From JAGRAX01 sp041391365 (GTDB taxonomy: Bacteria; Bdellovibrionota_G; JALEGL01; JAGRMV01), in the NCBI GenBank assembly GCA_041391365.1, contig JAWKOC010000003.1:186001-250000 (forward strand): a DNA stretch of 64,000 nt, given 5' to 3'. Each line of letters begins with the position of its first letter. The stretch's first letter is position 1. Below the pieces are notes generated by a model, which ran no database searches, had not been told where the DNA came from, and saw nothing but the letters and a program-made list of their open reading frames with translations. Positions 42,424 to 52,900 of this stretch are shown here, in pieces. Both the position numbers and the translations under genes were made by a program.

Positions 42424-44397
42424 CTAGGCCCAATTGAACCAGATCAAATTGTAGAGAATGTGGCAGATCGCAAAGGTACCCATGATGTAGGCAAATGGGC
42501 GATGGATGTATTGCCATTTTTCAAACAATCGATATGAGAAGTCCAAATACGCAACGTTGCGTGCAAGACGAATTTTTTCGTTGAGAAGCACTCCGATTTG
42601 GCCAATGTCCGCTTTGGATATGCTTTTGCTGCGCTTGAGTTGACGTTGAAGTTTTCGAATGTGGCTCTTGGTGGAAATGAACGACCAAAACATTTTGAAG
42701 ATGGTGGCTTTTTCAGGATGATGCCCAGAAATTTTTTCCAAGGTTTGACGAATTTGCTCTTTTTGTTCTTTGGAATCTCGCAAGAGTCTTTCCAGTTTTT
42801 TTGTGATTTCTTGGTCTTCTTTTTCAATGTCTTTGAGTTGCAATTCTGTACCGGCCACACCTCGTGGAATCATTTGATAGAGAAATCGTCCCAAAAATCC
42901 GCTGAGCATCACTGCCAACAATGCAAAGTATCCAATGGTGGATCCTTCGAGTTCAAACTCAAATCCCGTATGAAAAGAAACCAACAGCGTTCCCATGTAT
43001 CCACAGAAATTGTGAAAATCCAACCAACGTGGTTTTTTCCCCAAGTATTTGAAGAGCCTCGGCATGGCTTTTCGAATGGGATAGATCATGGCGAACATGA
43101 TCAATCCAAATCCGATGTTGCCGAGCAAAATGCATAGAGCCGATCCCTTGACGAGCCGGGTGTCAAACCCAGGATCAATCAAGCCCATGGTTTGCAAGGT
43201 GAGAAGCACCGAAAGTTCAGGAGCTTTTTTCATGGCGAAAATTTCAAACCCCAACAAAAGCGTGAACACCATGGCTACAAATATATAGAGAGAATTGAGA
43301 CGCCCCGCCATGGCGCTGGGCGTGGTCAAACTGGGCAGAGCTTCTCGAGCTTCGCTTCCAATCCCAAAAATTCTGGGGTTGTCGAGAAGATCCGCAGCTT
43401 CAACTTCGATGATGGCGTCTGTGGGGCAATTGGAAATGCAGGCCATGTCGTCATGCCCATGACAATGGTTGCATTTGTCTGCAATAAACTTGGGTCGAAT
43501 TTTTTTGTCCGGACTGTAAAAGCGCGAGAATCGTTTTTCATCGGGGTTGGATTTGTGAATCGTGATGGCCCCATACTGACAAGCCTTGGCGCAGGTGGTG
43601 CATCCTATGCAACTGTCAAGGATTTCGACCTCCCCCGTTTCTCGACTGAATCGAATGCTGTCGACTGGGCATGCGGGAATGCAGGTGGGATAGAAACATG
43701 TCAGGCAACTTTTTGCAAAATCCAACACCCCAAACTTTGCATATCCTCGGGAAAGTCTTTGAAATCCGTGCCTTTCTTCGCAGGCATCGTAGCAGGTGTT
43801 GCAAGCGATGCATTTGTCGAGCAGCGTGATTTTTACACGAGAAGCTTGGGTCAATCCTGTTTCCACCAAAAAATCCAACACCGCTTTGGAGTTGTTGTCC
43901 TCACGGTACACACGGTTTCGATAGTCGATGAGTTCGCTGGTCTGACGCAAACTCCCCTGAAGATCAGGCACTTTGTCACTCAAAATTTTGAGGTACTCTT
44001 TGGGCAGAAGAAGGAGTTCAGAATCGGTGATGGCCGTAATCGTCGTGGCCACCTGACGGTCCCATTGAAAGGCTTTGTCGACAAAAAAATCGCCTTTGCG
44101 CAAAAAATTGAGTGTGGTTTCTTTGGAATCTTCATCCAAGCCCTGCACTTGAACTTGACCCAGTGCAATAAAAAAGAAATATCCAAAGGAGTCTTCTCTC
44201 TGAGGAAGCTCAATGATGGTTTCTCCGGCTTTGGCGCTGGCTCGACGCACAGACCCATCAATGTTTTTCAGGATCGCGTCGTCCAGCGTGCGGAACATGG
44301 AGATGGCTTTCAAATTGGAAGATGGCACCACCGGAAAGGTTGGAGGAAGAGCTTTCTTCTTTTTTTTGCGGATCGGGCTATCAGATGTTGCAGACAT
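42424..44397 (-). CDS. cNMP-binding / 4Fe-4S / membrane redox fusion protein
   Basis: 657 residues in three parts. Residues ~30-150 are a cyclic-nucleotide-binding-like domain (SFGYFFFIALGQVQVQGLDE, FLRKGDFF). Residues ~190-335 hold several ferredoxin-type clusters: CIACNTCYDAC, CLTCFYPTCIPACP, CIGCTTCAKACQYGAI and CNHCHGHDDMACISNCP. The C-terminal half has about six membrane helices with histidines (DFHNFCGYMGTLLVSFHTGFE, HRPFAYIMGTFAICHILYN) resembling ferric-reductase or cytochrome-b cores. A basic helical insertion lies at about 530-610. It probably passes electrons between the cytoplasm and the membrane or periplasm under ligand control (inference). The nearby porin and multiheme cytochrome suggest a shared electron route. 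No NAD or flavin site was recognised. Confidence 0.85.
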   Translation of the reverse strand: MSATSDSPIRKKKKKALPPTFPVVPSSNLKAISMFRTLDDAILKNIDGSVRRASAKAGETIIELPQREDSFGYFFFIALGQVQVQGLDEDSKETTLNFLRKGDFFVDKAFQWDRQVATTITAITDSELLLLPKEYLKILSDKVPDLQGSLRQTSELIDYRNRVYREDNNSKAVLDFLVETGLTQASRVKITLLDKCIACNTCYDACEERHGFQRLSRGYAKFGVLDFAKSCLTCFYPTCIPACPVDSIRFSRETGEVEILDSCIGCTTCAKACQYGAITIHKSNPDEKRFSRFYSPDKKIRPKFIADKCNHCHGHDDMACISNCPTDAIIEVEAADLLDNPRIFGIGSEAREALPSLTTPSAMAGRLNSLYIFVAMVFTLLLGFEIFAMKKAPELSVLLTLQTMGLIDPGFDTRLVKGSALCILLGNIGFGLIMFAMIYPIRKAMPRLFKYLGKKPRWLDFHNFCGYMGTLLVSFHTGFEFELEGSTIGYFALLAVMLSGFLGRFLYQMIPRGVAGTELQLKDIEKEDQEITKKLERLLRDSKEQKEQIRQTLEKISGHHPEKATIFKMFWSFISTKSHIRKLQRQLKRSKSISKADIGQIGVLLNEKIRLARNVAYLDFSYRLFEKWQYIHRPFAYIMGTFAICHILYNLIWFNWA

Positions 44398-44427
44398 ATC
44401 AAATGATTACGTTTTAAAATGTTTTGG

Positions 44428-44456
44428 TATATAAGTATAACTCGATTTTTCTTCAA
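44428..44456 (-). promoter_or_regulatory. Sigma-70-like promoter of the redox fusion gene
   Basis: On the minus strand TTGAAG (44456-44451), a 17-bp spacer and TATATA (44433-44428) precede the ATG at 44397 with a ~25-base leader. It lies in the divergent region shared with the ABC transporter operon. Confidence 0.5.
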
Positions 44457-44525
44457 TGCCCTAGAAAGGTATTGATTTTTTATTTCTTTTGTCAGACTTG
44501 GCGATTTGCACAAGGGGTGATGAGC

Positions 44526-45239
44526 ATGATTGAAGTTCAAAATCTTTCCAAAACGTATGGAGAGCATCAGGCCGTTAAAGGTGTTTCGTTCACGGTAGCT
44601 CGTGGGGAGATCCTTGGATTTTTAGGACCCAATGGGGCGGGCAAAACCACCACCATGAGAATGCTCACGGGAGTTCTTCCTCCGAGTTCGGGAACCGCGG
44701 TGCTTTCGGGGTTTGATATTTTGGAAAATCCTTTGGAAGTCAAACGCCGCATTGGCTATTTGCCGGAAACTCCTCCCTTATATATGGACTTGACCGTAGA
44801 GTCTTACTTGAACTTTGTCATGAAATTCAAATTGGTGCCCAAGCCTCGTCGAAAGGAATCCTTGGATTGGGCCATTGAACAATGCGGTCTAACCGAAGTC
44901 CGCAAGCGTTTGATTGGAAATCTGTCCAAAGGGTTTCGACAACGTGTGGGACTTGCTCAGGCCATCATCAACAAACCCGATGTATTGATTTTGGATGAGC
45001 CCACGGTAGGTTTGGATCCAAAGCAAATTCGTGAAATCCGCAGCATGATCCAGGAACTGGCCAAGGAACACACCATCATTTTGTCTACGCACATTCTTCC
45101 TGAAGTGACGATGGTCTGCAATCGAGCCACGATCATCAACCGAGGAAAAGTCGTGACCGAAGGTACGATTGAGGAACTCACGGCAGAGCGATCTTTGGAA
45201 GAAGTTTTTATCGATATCATTACTCAGGACGAACAATAA
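44526..45239 (+). CDS. ABC transporter ATPase (Gld/Ccm-type exporter)
   Basis: 237 residues. Walker A GPNGAGKTTT, the Y-L-P-E variant of the Q-loop (IGYLPETPPLYMDLTV), signature LSKGFRQRVGLAQAI, Walker B VLILDEPTVGLDP and switch HIL are present. The YLPETPPLY form and the short C-terminus match the ATPase of the GldA-like exporters. The start at 44526 (MIEVQNL) has AAGGGG at 8 bases. The ATG at 44520 is too close to it. It is the first gene of a five-gene plus-strand operon with permease, GldG-like, DUF4340 and DUF1844 genes. Confidence 0.93.
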   Translation: MIEVQNLSKTYGEHQAVKGVSFTVARGEILGFLGPNGAGKTTTMRMLTGVLPPSSGTAVLSGFDILENPLEVKRRIGYLPETPPLYMDLTVESYLNFVMKFKLVPKPRRKESLDWAIEQCGLTEVRKRLIGNLSKGFRQRVGLAQAIINKPDVLILDEPTVGLDPKQIREIRSMIQELAKEHTIILSTHILPEVTMVCNRATIINRGKVVTEGTIEELTAERSLEEVFIDIITQDEQ

Positions 45240-45251
45240 GAGAGGTTTACG

Positions 45252-46046
45252 ATGGAATTTCTGCAAAACATTTGGTCGATGGTTCAAAAGGAACTCAAAC
45301 AATATTTTATCTCGCCCATTGCCTATGTGGTGATGATGATCTACTTGACCATCTCCGGGTATTTTTTCTACACACGTTTGGTCTATTTCAGTCAAAAATA
45401 CACCTACATGAAAAACATTGTGCGAATGACCGCCAATCCAGAAATGCTTTCGCACATGAACCTGAACATGGAAGTGATTGCTCCTGCGTTGTACAACATG
45501 GTTTTTATTTTTCTTTTTATTTTACCTCTGATCATGATGCGTAGTTTCGCAGAAGAATCCAAACAAAAGACCGATGAACTGCTCATGACATCTCCCATGA
45601 CCCTCACTCAAGTGGTGTGGGGGAAATTTTTGGGTTCGTTTGGGTTTGTTTCAATTTTGGTGCTTCCTACAGTCATTTACCAGGCATTGTTGTTCTATTT
45701 TTCTGGGCCCGAAGCAGGCCCTGTATTTTCTGGATATCTTGGAATTTTCTTGTTCGTGGGTGCGGGAGTAGCCATAGGACTGTTTGCGTCTAGCATGACC
45801 GAAAACCAAATCATCGCGGCTGTGGTCACGTTTGTGATTTTGCTTTTTATGTTCATCATCAATTTTCTTCCCGTGGGTGAAGACAGTGCCATATATGCCA
45901 TGATCAAATATGCATCGGTCACGGAACATCTGCAGAATTTTTTGTTGGGATTGATCGATACGAGAGATGTTGTGTATTTTCTTTCGATCATTGCTTTGTT
46001 TTTGTTTTTGACGACCAAATCTTGTCAATCGAAAGGTTGGAGGTAA
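45252..46046 (+). CDS. ABC-2 type permease (GldF-like)
   Basis: 264 residues with six predicted membrane helices. The start MVQKELKQYFISPIAYVVMMIYLTISGYFF and the first cytoplasmic element RSFAEESKQKTDELLMTSPMTLTQVVWGKFLGS match ABC-2 permeases of the GldF/NosY type. It forms the membrane part of an exporter with the upstream ATPase (12-bp gap) and the GldG-like protein 3 bp downstream. Substrate unknown. In Bacteroidetes GldA/F/G support gliding, but in deltaproteobacteria such sets occur without a known gliding role. Confidence 0.92.
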   Translation: MEFLQNIWSMVQKELKQYFISPIAYVVMMIYLTISGYFFYTRLVYFSQKYTYMKNIVRMTANPEMLSHMNLNMEVIAPALYNMVFIFLFILPLIMMRSFAEESKQKTDELLMTSPMTLTQVVWGKFLGSFGFVSILVLPTVIYQALLFYFSGPEAGPVFSGYLGIFLFVGAGVAIGLFASSMTENQIIAAVVTFVILLFMFIINFLPVGEDSAIYAMIKYASVTEHLQNFLLGLIDTRDVVYFLSIIALFLFLTTKSCQSKGWR

Positions 46047-46049
46047 TCG

Positions 46050-47636
46050 ATGAACATCTTGTTTCAATGCTTTGGGATCACCGGAGCCATCTTTTTGTTT
46101 TATGGTCTGCTGTCGCAGGCCTTGACCCAATCCGACAGTAAATTTTTTGTGGCACTGCTGATCATTGGGGGCCTGCTCTTGCTGACATTCATTGTCAGCT
46201 CATTCATTTTGGGAAGCTTTTCAAAAGACCTTCTCAAAAAGCGCTCACTGCGGTTTGGTGTGGCCAATGGCGTATATGCAGCCATTGTGATCTGCATTTT
46301 GATTGTGATCAACATTGCTTCTCAAGACTTCAACAAACGTTTTGACTTGACCGCCAACAAAATCAATGTGTTGACCGATCAATCAGAAACCATTTTGAAA
46401 AATTTGGATGAGCCAGTGACCATCACGGCTTTTTTTGACGAACGCAACGAAAACAAGGCCCCTGCAAAAACCTTGTTCGATCGCTACAAGACTTTGTCCA
46501 AGTTTGTAGAGGTGGAGTTCATCGATCCTGATCGAGAAAAAATCAAAACCGAAAAACATCAAAATGCCGATGGGGACATCGTCGTGGCCACCAAAGAACA
46601 ACGCCATGTCACCAAAGAAATTTCTGAACAAGCCATCACGCAAGCCATCATCAAAGTGACACGAAAAAATTCTCCAGAAATTTGTTTCACGCAAAATCAT
46701 GGGGAACAGCTGCTGGATGCTCCAGCGGAAGCAGAGCGCGGTTTGTCTTCGATCAAAGTTGGAATTGAAAACGAGGGATATTCCACAAATGTGATCGATC
46801 AACTTTCCAGTGGGATCCCCTCCACGTGCAAAACGGTTGTGATTGCGGGACCGACACAAAAGTTTTCTCCAATTGAAGTGGCTGTGCTTGACGACCATCT
46901 CAAAAAATCGGGAAAACTGATCGTTCTTTTGGATCCTCAGTTTCCAGATCCTCGTACGTTCCAAGGTAAAATTGGCGTTCTTGATACCGGACTTGAAGAT
47001 TTTCTCAAATCCTGGGGAGCCAATGTTGGACGAGATGTGATCCTCGAAAAGCACTACGTCATGTTCAAAGGCGAGCAAACAGATTTGAGTGTGCGAGCGC
47101 AAATTTATGGAGATCATCCGATTGTGGATCCTTTGAAAAAAACCACGACGGTCTTTGATGTGACTCGATCTGTACTTCCCAATTTGTCGTTTGAGGGAAC
47201 CTATTATGAGCTCATCAAAAGCGCAGAAGATGACAAGAGTTGGGCAGAAAAAAACATCGACAAGACGTTCAGAGAAGGAGCCGTGGAGTTGGATCCTGAA
47301 GATTTTGAGGGACCTGTCAATATTGCTCTTGCCACAGAAAAAGAGCAAGAAGATGGAAAAAAAGCGCAGCTCATTGTGGTTGGAGATTCTGACTTCATTT
47401 CGAATCGGCTGGTCAGCTCCATTGGACCCAATTTTGATTTCTTTTTGAACATGCTCAACTGGACCGTAGGAGAGGTTGAACAAATTTCGATTCGACCCAA
47501 AATGATCAAAACATCCGCCATTGAACTCAGTGAGAAACAATCCAATTTGGTGTTTTACATTGCAGTCATTGGAATTCCGATGATTGTTTTGATTTTTGGA
47601 ATCAATCTGTGGTGGTATCGAAGACGTAGAGGATAA
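46050..47636 (+). CDS. GldG-like ABC transporter auxiliary protein
   Basis: 528 residues. Three N-terminal membrane helices (about 5-25, 33-55, 75-95) precede the GldG-type opening KRFDLTANKINVLTDQSETILKNLDEPVTITAFFD. A large periplasmic Rossmann-like domain follows (VVIAGPTQKFSPIEVAVLDDHLKKSGKLIVLLDP), and one C-terminal membrane helix ends with an RRRR-type positive cluster (WWYRRRRG). It is the classical partner of the ABC-2 permease in this operon. It starts 3 bp after the permease stop and precedes DUF4340 by 11 bp. Confidence 0.9.
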   Translation: MNILFQCFGITGAIFLFYGLLSQALTQSDSKFFVALLIIGGLLLLTFIVSSFILGSFSKDLLKKRSLRFGVANGVYAAIVICILIVINIASQDFNKRFDLTANKINVLTDQSETILKNLDEPVTITAFFDERNENKAPAKTLFDRYKTLSKFVEVEFIDPDREKIKTEKHQNADGDIVVATKEQRHVTKEISEQAITQAIIKVTRKNSPEICFTQNHGEQLLDAPAEAERGLSSIKVGIENEGYSTNVIDQLSSGIPSTCKTVVIAGPTQKFSPIEVAVLDDHLKKSGKLIVLLDPQFPDPRTFQGKIGVLDTGLEDFLKSWGANVGRDVILEKHYVMFKGEQTDLSVRAQIYGDHPIVDPLKKTTTVFDVTRSVLPNLSFEGTYYELIKSAEDDKSWAEKNIDKTFREGAVELDPEDFEGPVNIALATEKEQEDGKKAQLIVVGDSDFISNRLVSSIGPNFDFFLNMLNWTVGEVEQISIRPKMIKTSAIELSEKQSNLVFYIAVIGIPMIVLIFGINLWWYRRRRG

Positions 47637-47647
47637 AGGAGGTTCCC

Positions 47648-49486
47648 ATGAAAGGACAAACCATCAAAATTGTGGTGTCGTTGGTGGTCCTGATTGGACT
47701 TGCACTGGCCGTATCGCTGCATCGAGAACATGAAGATCAAAAAGATCAGGCAAAAGAAAAATCAAAAAAGCTCATGCCCTATTCTGGGGATGATATTGAA
47801 AAAATACTCATCGAGAACAAACATGGAAAGGTCGTGTTGGAGCGTCGAAAACCTGGTGACCTTCCGGAAGATCAAAAAGCCTTGTTCGATGTGATCGATG
47901 CCGAAAGTCAAGATGCCATTGAATGGGAGCTTCGAGAGCCGGTTCAAACCCTAGCCAATCAGCAAGAGGTGGAATCTTTTTTGGAACAGGTGGAAGGACT
48001 GAGTTATCTCAAAGTGGTTCGAGAACAAGCCAACAATCTTCCCGAATACAAACTTGATCCAGCCCAGCTGTCGATCACGTTGTACCCCAAAGATACAAAG
48101 CTCACTCCTGTGGTGATTCGCATGGGAGATGACAATCCTTCTCAGGAGTTTTATTATTTTACGAGCTCCGCACAAAACAATGTTGTTCTTGGAGAAAAGA
48201 TTTTGCAACCCATCTTGACTCGAGAGCCTTTGGAGTGGAGAACGTATTTTTTGGCTCGATTGACCAATTTTGATCAAGTCCGTACCATCAAAAGCTCCAA
48301 TGGAATGGAACTTGTCAAAGACAATGGAGCATGGAACATGAAGGCTCCCTATGATTTGCCTGCAGATCAAGCCAATGTTCAAACTCTTTTGCGAAATCTC
48401 AATAGTCTTTTGGTGGAAAAAGTCATTGATCTAGATGACGAACATCAGGTGTCTGATTTTGGTGTGGATCGGCCCACAAAAACCTTGGAATTTATTTCCA
48501 CAACAAGTGATGGCCAAGAACAAAAGATGGTTTTGGCTCTGGGAGAGGGAAAAACAAAACAGACCAAAGATGGCCTCTATCTTCGTCGAGATCAGTGGCC
48601 TCTTGTGCATCAAATTCTCCAAGCGCAGAGAAACGATCTATTCAAAGATCCTCAGTTCTATGTTGACAAAAAAATGGGTCAGTTCAACGCGGATGATGTT
48701 TCTTCTCTTTCTTTTGCTATGGGTGACCAAACTGGGAAAATAGAGAAGCAGCAAAACCGATGGTGGATCACCTCCCCCTACAAAGATCTCGCCAATCCCC
48801 GCAGAGTACGAAGCATCTTGGAAAACTTGTCTTCTCTGGAAGCTGCATCGGTGGTGGGATTGGATCAGATCAAAAACACTCCGAGCATTTTGTCTTTTGA
48901 AATCAATGGTTCAAAAGGGCAAGATGCTTCTTTGGTGGAATTTTTTGAAAAGAATGGTCACGACTACGTTCGAAAAAACACGCCCAAAACCATTGTGTAT
49001 CAACTTGCAGATGGGGATCCTCGGGAAGGGTTTTTGGATGATCTGACTTCCTTGCGAAACGACGATTTGCTCCCTTCAGAAAAAGATGGGATTCAAAGCA
49101 TAGAATTTTCTGTAGGCAAGGCATTGATTCGAGTCAAGAAAGAAAAAGATGCATGGAAACTCATAGAACTCAAATCCGATTCTCCATCGATCAATCTTTT
49201 GTGGAAGCAAGAAGTGACTCTGCACGATTTTGTCAACAAGGTGCTTGATGTCACGATTGCAGATTTTTATCCCGAGGCAAAAATCAATGAAAAAGCGTTT
49301 GACCAAGGAACCTTGACGATCAAAGATCAGCAAGGGCAATCTCTCACCTGGAAAGTGGGTAAAGTCGAAGGTGAATTGCAAAAGCTCTTGGGTCAAGAAA
49401 GAAACCTCATCGTAGGAGTCGCTTTGACAAAAATTCGTGAACTTCATGAATTTTTGATGGAGCCCGAGAACACCCGCAAGGAGTAA
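47648..49486 (+). CDS. DUF4340 domain protein
   Basis: 612 residues. A single N-terminal membrane helix (about 7-24) is followed by a repeated beta-rich periplasmic architecture. The pattern I.I....G.V.LER..., then W.L..P....AD...V..LL..L..L is seen at least twice (residues ~40-130, ~215-330), and a third time near 335-430. This is typical of DUF4340 proteins, which nearly always follow GldG-like genes. Probably an inner-membrane-anchored periplasmic component of the exporter. The RBS AAAGGAGG lies directly before the ATG at 47648. Confidence 0.88.
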   Translation: MKGQTIKIVVSLVVLIGLALAVSLHREHEDQKDQAKEKSKKLMPYSGDDIEKILIENKHGKVVLERRKPGDLPEDQKALFDVIDAESQDAIEWELREPVQTLANQQEVESFLEQVEGLSYLKVVREQANNLPEYKLDPAQLSITLYPKDTKLTPVVIRMGDDNPSQEFYYFTSSAQNNVVLGEKILQPILTREPLEWRTYFLARLTNFDQVRTIKSSNGMELVKDNGAWNMKAPYDLPADQANVQTLLRNLNSLLVEKVIDLDDEHQVSDFGVDRPTKTLEFISTTSDGQEQKMVLALGEGKTKQTKDGLYLRRDQWPLVHQILQAQRNDLFKDPQFYVDKKMGQFNADDVSSLSFAMGDQTGKIEKQQNRWWITSPYKDLANPRRVRSILENLSSLEAASVVGLDQIKNTPSILSFEINGSKGQDASLVEFFEKNGHDYVRKNTPKTIVYQLADGDPREGFLDDLTSLRNDDLLPSEKDGIQSIEFSVGKALIRVKKEKDAWKLIELKSDSPSINLLWKQEVTLHDFVNKVLDVTIADFYPEAKINEKAFDQGTLTIKDQQGQSLTWKVGKVEGELQKLLGQERNLIVGVALTKIRELHEFLMEPENTRKE

Positions 49487-49489
49487 ATC

Positions 49490-49852
49490 ATGTCTGAAGA
49501 TCAAAAAGATGGATTCAAAGTTTCTGATCGCCGAGGCGAAACCAAGCAGGAACCAAAGCCTTCTTCTCACATCTCTTCCAATGCATCCTCCGAAGAAACC
49601 GCTGCCCTACCCGAAATCAATTTTAGTACATTTGTGTTGTCGTTGAGTACATCCGCCTTGATCCACATGGGCGTGATGGAAGATCCTCATACCAAACAAA
49701 AACAAGTGGATCTTGCCATGGCCAAACATGAAATTGATATCATTGAGATGCTGGCGGAAAAAACCAAGGGCAATCTCTCCAAACAAGAAGAAAATCTTTT
49801 GGGGCAAATGCTCTATGAGCTTCGCATGCGTTTTGTTCAAGCAAGCAAGTGA
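49490..49852 (+). CDS. DUF1844 protein
   Basis: 120 residues. The C-terminal ~75 residues match DUF1844: INFSTFVLSLSTSALIHMGVMEDP, followed by VDLAMAKHEIDIIEMLAEKTKGNLS and a final EENLLGQMLYELRMRFV. The first 45 residues are polar and probably disordered. The function of the family is unknown. It is common near exporter or housekeeping genes in deltaproteobacteria. It begins 3 bp after the DUF4340 stop and is the last gene of the operon, followed by a hairpin terminator. Confidence 0.9.
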   Translation: MSEDQKDGFKVSDRRGETKQEPKPSSHISSNASSEETAALPEINFSTFVLSLSTSALIHMGVMEDPHTKQKQVDLAMAKHEIDIIEMLAEKTKGNLSKQEENLLGQMLYELRMRFVQASK

Positions 49853-49870
49853 TTTGTTTTCGGTAGATGA

Positions 49871-49907
49871 AACATAAAACGGTTCCACAATGGAATCATT
49901 TTATGTT
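49871..49907. terminator. Bidirectional hairpin between convergent genes
   Basis: AACATAAAA (49871-49879) pairs with TTTTATGTT (49899-49907), and TTCCA (49883-49887) pairs with TGGAA (49891-49895), with a 3-base internal mismatch and a CAA loop. It separates the convergent DUF1844 and Ig-repeat genes and has A/T arms on both sides, so it can serve both directions. Confidence 0.65.
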
Positions 49908-49992
49908 CTATTCTATTTTGCATCCATGAATGGATGATTCTCTGGGAACCTCCACTGTTGGAATGTTCATGCACTGGGATGGAATCTATGTT

Positions 49993-52900
49993 CTAGTCGT
50001 CGGTACCAAATAGGATCGTCTCGTCGTCGTTGGAGGCAAAACTGTCGGTGGAAGGCTCATACCAAGCTCCAAAACGAATTGTCGATTCGAAGATGACACC
50101 TTCGGTGGTGGTAGCGCTGTTGATCAGACTCAAAAGCGTGGTTCGGTTGATGTAGGCTCGATACGGAGTATTGGCCACCGGCGATGAAGCCCCGGTCTGT
50201 GCGAAAGTAAGCGTCCCCACAGTGTTGCCGTTGAATGGATCGATGATGTTGATGGTTCCGGGCTCGATGCTCGCAAAAGCCACATATTCAGAATCGACGT
50301 TGATGGCGTATTTTTTGCGCATCATCGTGATGGGGATATGAGGAGCCGAGTTGAATCCATTTCCATCCGCGTTGCTTCGACCAACCATGGGCTGGTTGGA
50401 TTTGGTTCGAACCGAAGAAGATTGATACGCCGTTGTAGGACAGAGCAACGGGATCCCACACGTAGCTTGGTCATTGATGTTTACTGGTGTTCCCGCATTG
50501 ATCGTATACGATTCAACATAGTCATTGGAATGATATGATGTGGCACTGGTGCTGTTTGTGGCGGATGACATTTCTGCACCACCTGACCTGCCGGTGAATC
50601 CGATGATGTCTTTGCTGGTGGGGATCAATGGCATCGCATCCACCATTTTGTTTCCGATGAGGTTACCTCCACTGGCTTCAGAAGAATAGATGTAGGCCAC
50701 AATGAAGCCGGTGCTGGTCATATGATAGCTTCCATTGTCGACCGTAAATACGGTGCTGCCACTGGCAGAAAGTGTGGAGGTGTTAACGGTGGTTCCATTT
50801 TTCTTGGTGGTTACGGTTGCACCTTCAAAGGCATAGATGGAAACCGAATGCTTGGCATATCGTGTACCGTTGAAGATGAATTCTTTTCCGGCCCAGTTGG
50901 GAGTATTCCACACCACATTGCTTCTTCGATCATGAGCTGTGTTTCCTGTGGGTTGCAATCGACCGGCTACATAGAATGGCTTGTCGCTGACGATGTAATC
51001 AAACTGTGTGCTTGTAAATCCTTGGGTGTCTCCGGCATCCATGGCATAGGTGGCAAGCAGAGTGTTGGAACTATTGTAACGCTGAATGGTAGCTCCATCA
51101 AAGAGAGAAACCACTTTGCTGGAGGTAGCACCGCCGACATTGATGGCACGATAGTCATTGCTGCAGAAGAACGGCAAATTGGGCGGAGTCTGAGTTTGGA
51201 ACGTTGAGGACCAAACACCTACCGATCCATGCGACGTCACAGATCGAACTTGGAAATCGTAATCGGTGGAGGGCGAAAGTGTATTTGGAGCATCTGGACC
51301 AACCTGTTCATGGGTATCCGAACTGACGGTAGGGTCATACAAAATCCAAGAAGAACTTGAGGTTGGTTTGTATTGAACTTGATAGTTTACGATGGTCGTT
51401 CCGTTGGTGTTTGGAGTCGTCCAACCCATTTCTACAGAATCACAGCGATGGGCACTGAACCCGACATCTGTGACAAGATCAGGAGCGGTTAAATTGTAGG
51501 TGGCCGTTCCTGTACAGGTAGACGTATTGCCAGCTGCATCTGTAGCCCTGACATAGTAGTTGTATGCACCGCTACCGGACTCGATGAGATCACTGGTCAA
51601 ACTGATCGTTTGAGCTGTTGGGCTTCCTCCTGTGGCAACGGCAGTTCCAACACAACTTGCACTATCTCGGAATAAGGACACAGAATTTAATCCACCCACA
51701 TCAGAAGTAACACTGATGTCGATCACGGGAGGGTTGTAATCTCCAGGAGAAGGTGTAGTCGCAGAAATTGCGAGCGATGGCGAAGGAGCAATCGTATCTT
51801 TGAGAACCGTCACGCTATCAGTAGCATTGTTTCCAACCGCATCTGTATGAGAAACTGCGAGCGTGAAGTTTCCTTCGGCTTGAGATGCAAGGCTGAGGCC
51901 GCTGAATGTGAATGCACCACCGGTACAAACGGCGGTTTGCCCACTGAGAACAGCTGGGGACGTGATGGAAACATTTCTCAAATTGTCTGAACAAGATCCA
52001 CTGAATCCATAGCTGGAGACGTTTCCAGAATACACGGTAGGATAGGTGCCAATCGTGACGCTTATGATGGTATCTTTTGTTTCGGAAGCCGTGGCAGAGC
52101 CAATGTTGGACATGATGTCTTGAATTTGAACTTCGAAGTTGACAGTTCCTTGAGGAACGCCCGAACCTGAAAGATCGATGGTTCCGCTCCAAATGCTTCC
52201 ATTGCAGAGAACCGGTGCGTTGAAGCTATAACTTGCGCTGTTGATGAGCAGAGTGACTGCAGTCGCAACTTGGTTGCAGGTTCCACTCACGCCGTACGTT
52301 GCTGCATTGGCCGATGTTATGGCACCAGAGGTGGTCAGCGTGATTTGAGGATTGTCAAAACAATCGACTTGAACATTGGATACATTGGCAGTGGCGGTTC
52401 CACTTCCGTTGGTCACATAGCAACTTTGTCCAGAGGGTTGGCTGGAAACGGTAACATTGTAGGTACTTCCATGAATGATCGGGGATGAAAATTGGAAGCT
52501 TCCATTGGCACTGAGAACCAGATTGTTGGCACCGTTGTTTTGTAGGGTCACGGTTTTCGAAGCACCCAATCCTGATAACGTTCCACCCAAGGTATATTCT
52601 GTGGCCAAGGTATAGGAGAGAGATACGCTCACGCAGTTGGAAAGGTTTCCAGCCGCATCGGTGAGGCGTACATAGAACGAAACCAATCCATCATCCGATC
52701 CATCTGTTGCGTACACAATATCATTGACGGTTGCACCGCCTGCCAAGATGGTTTGCGATGAGCCCGCTACGCTTGAACAAACGGCGTCGTCATATACTTG
52801 AACGGTGGCGTTGTTTTCTGACGAAGCCCCACTGACACTCACGACGGGAGTATTGTCAGAAGAAGTGGATCCATTGCTTGGTGAACTCAATGTCCACGTA

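Noticed and set aside
43192..44406. 404-codon plus-strand frame opposite the Fe-S/membrane fusion gene
   Set aside because: It is antisense to clear ferredoxin-type cysteine clusters and membrane helices. Its own translation has no domain and an odd composition.
46383..47540. 385-codon minus-strand frame opposite the GldG-like gene
   Set aside because: Antisense to a well-recognised gene in a tight operon. No ribosome site or domain.
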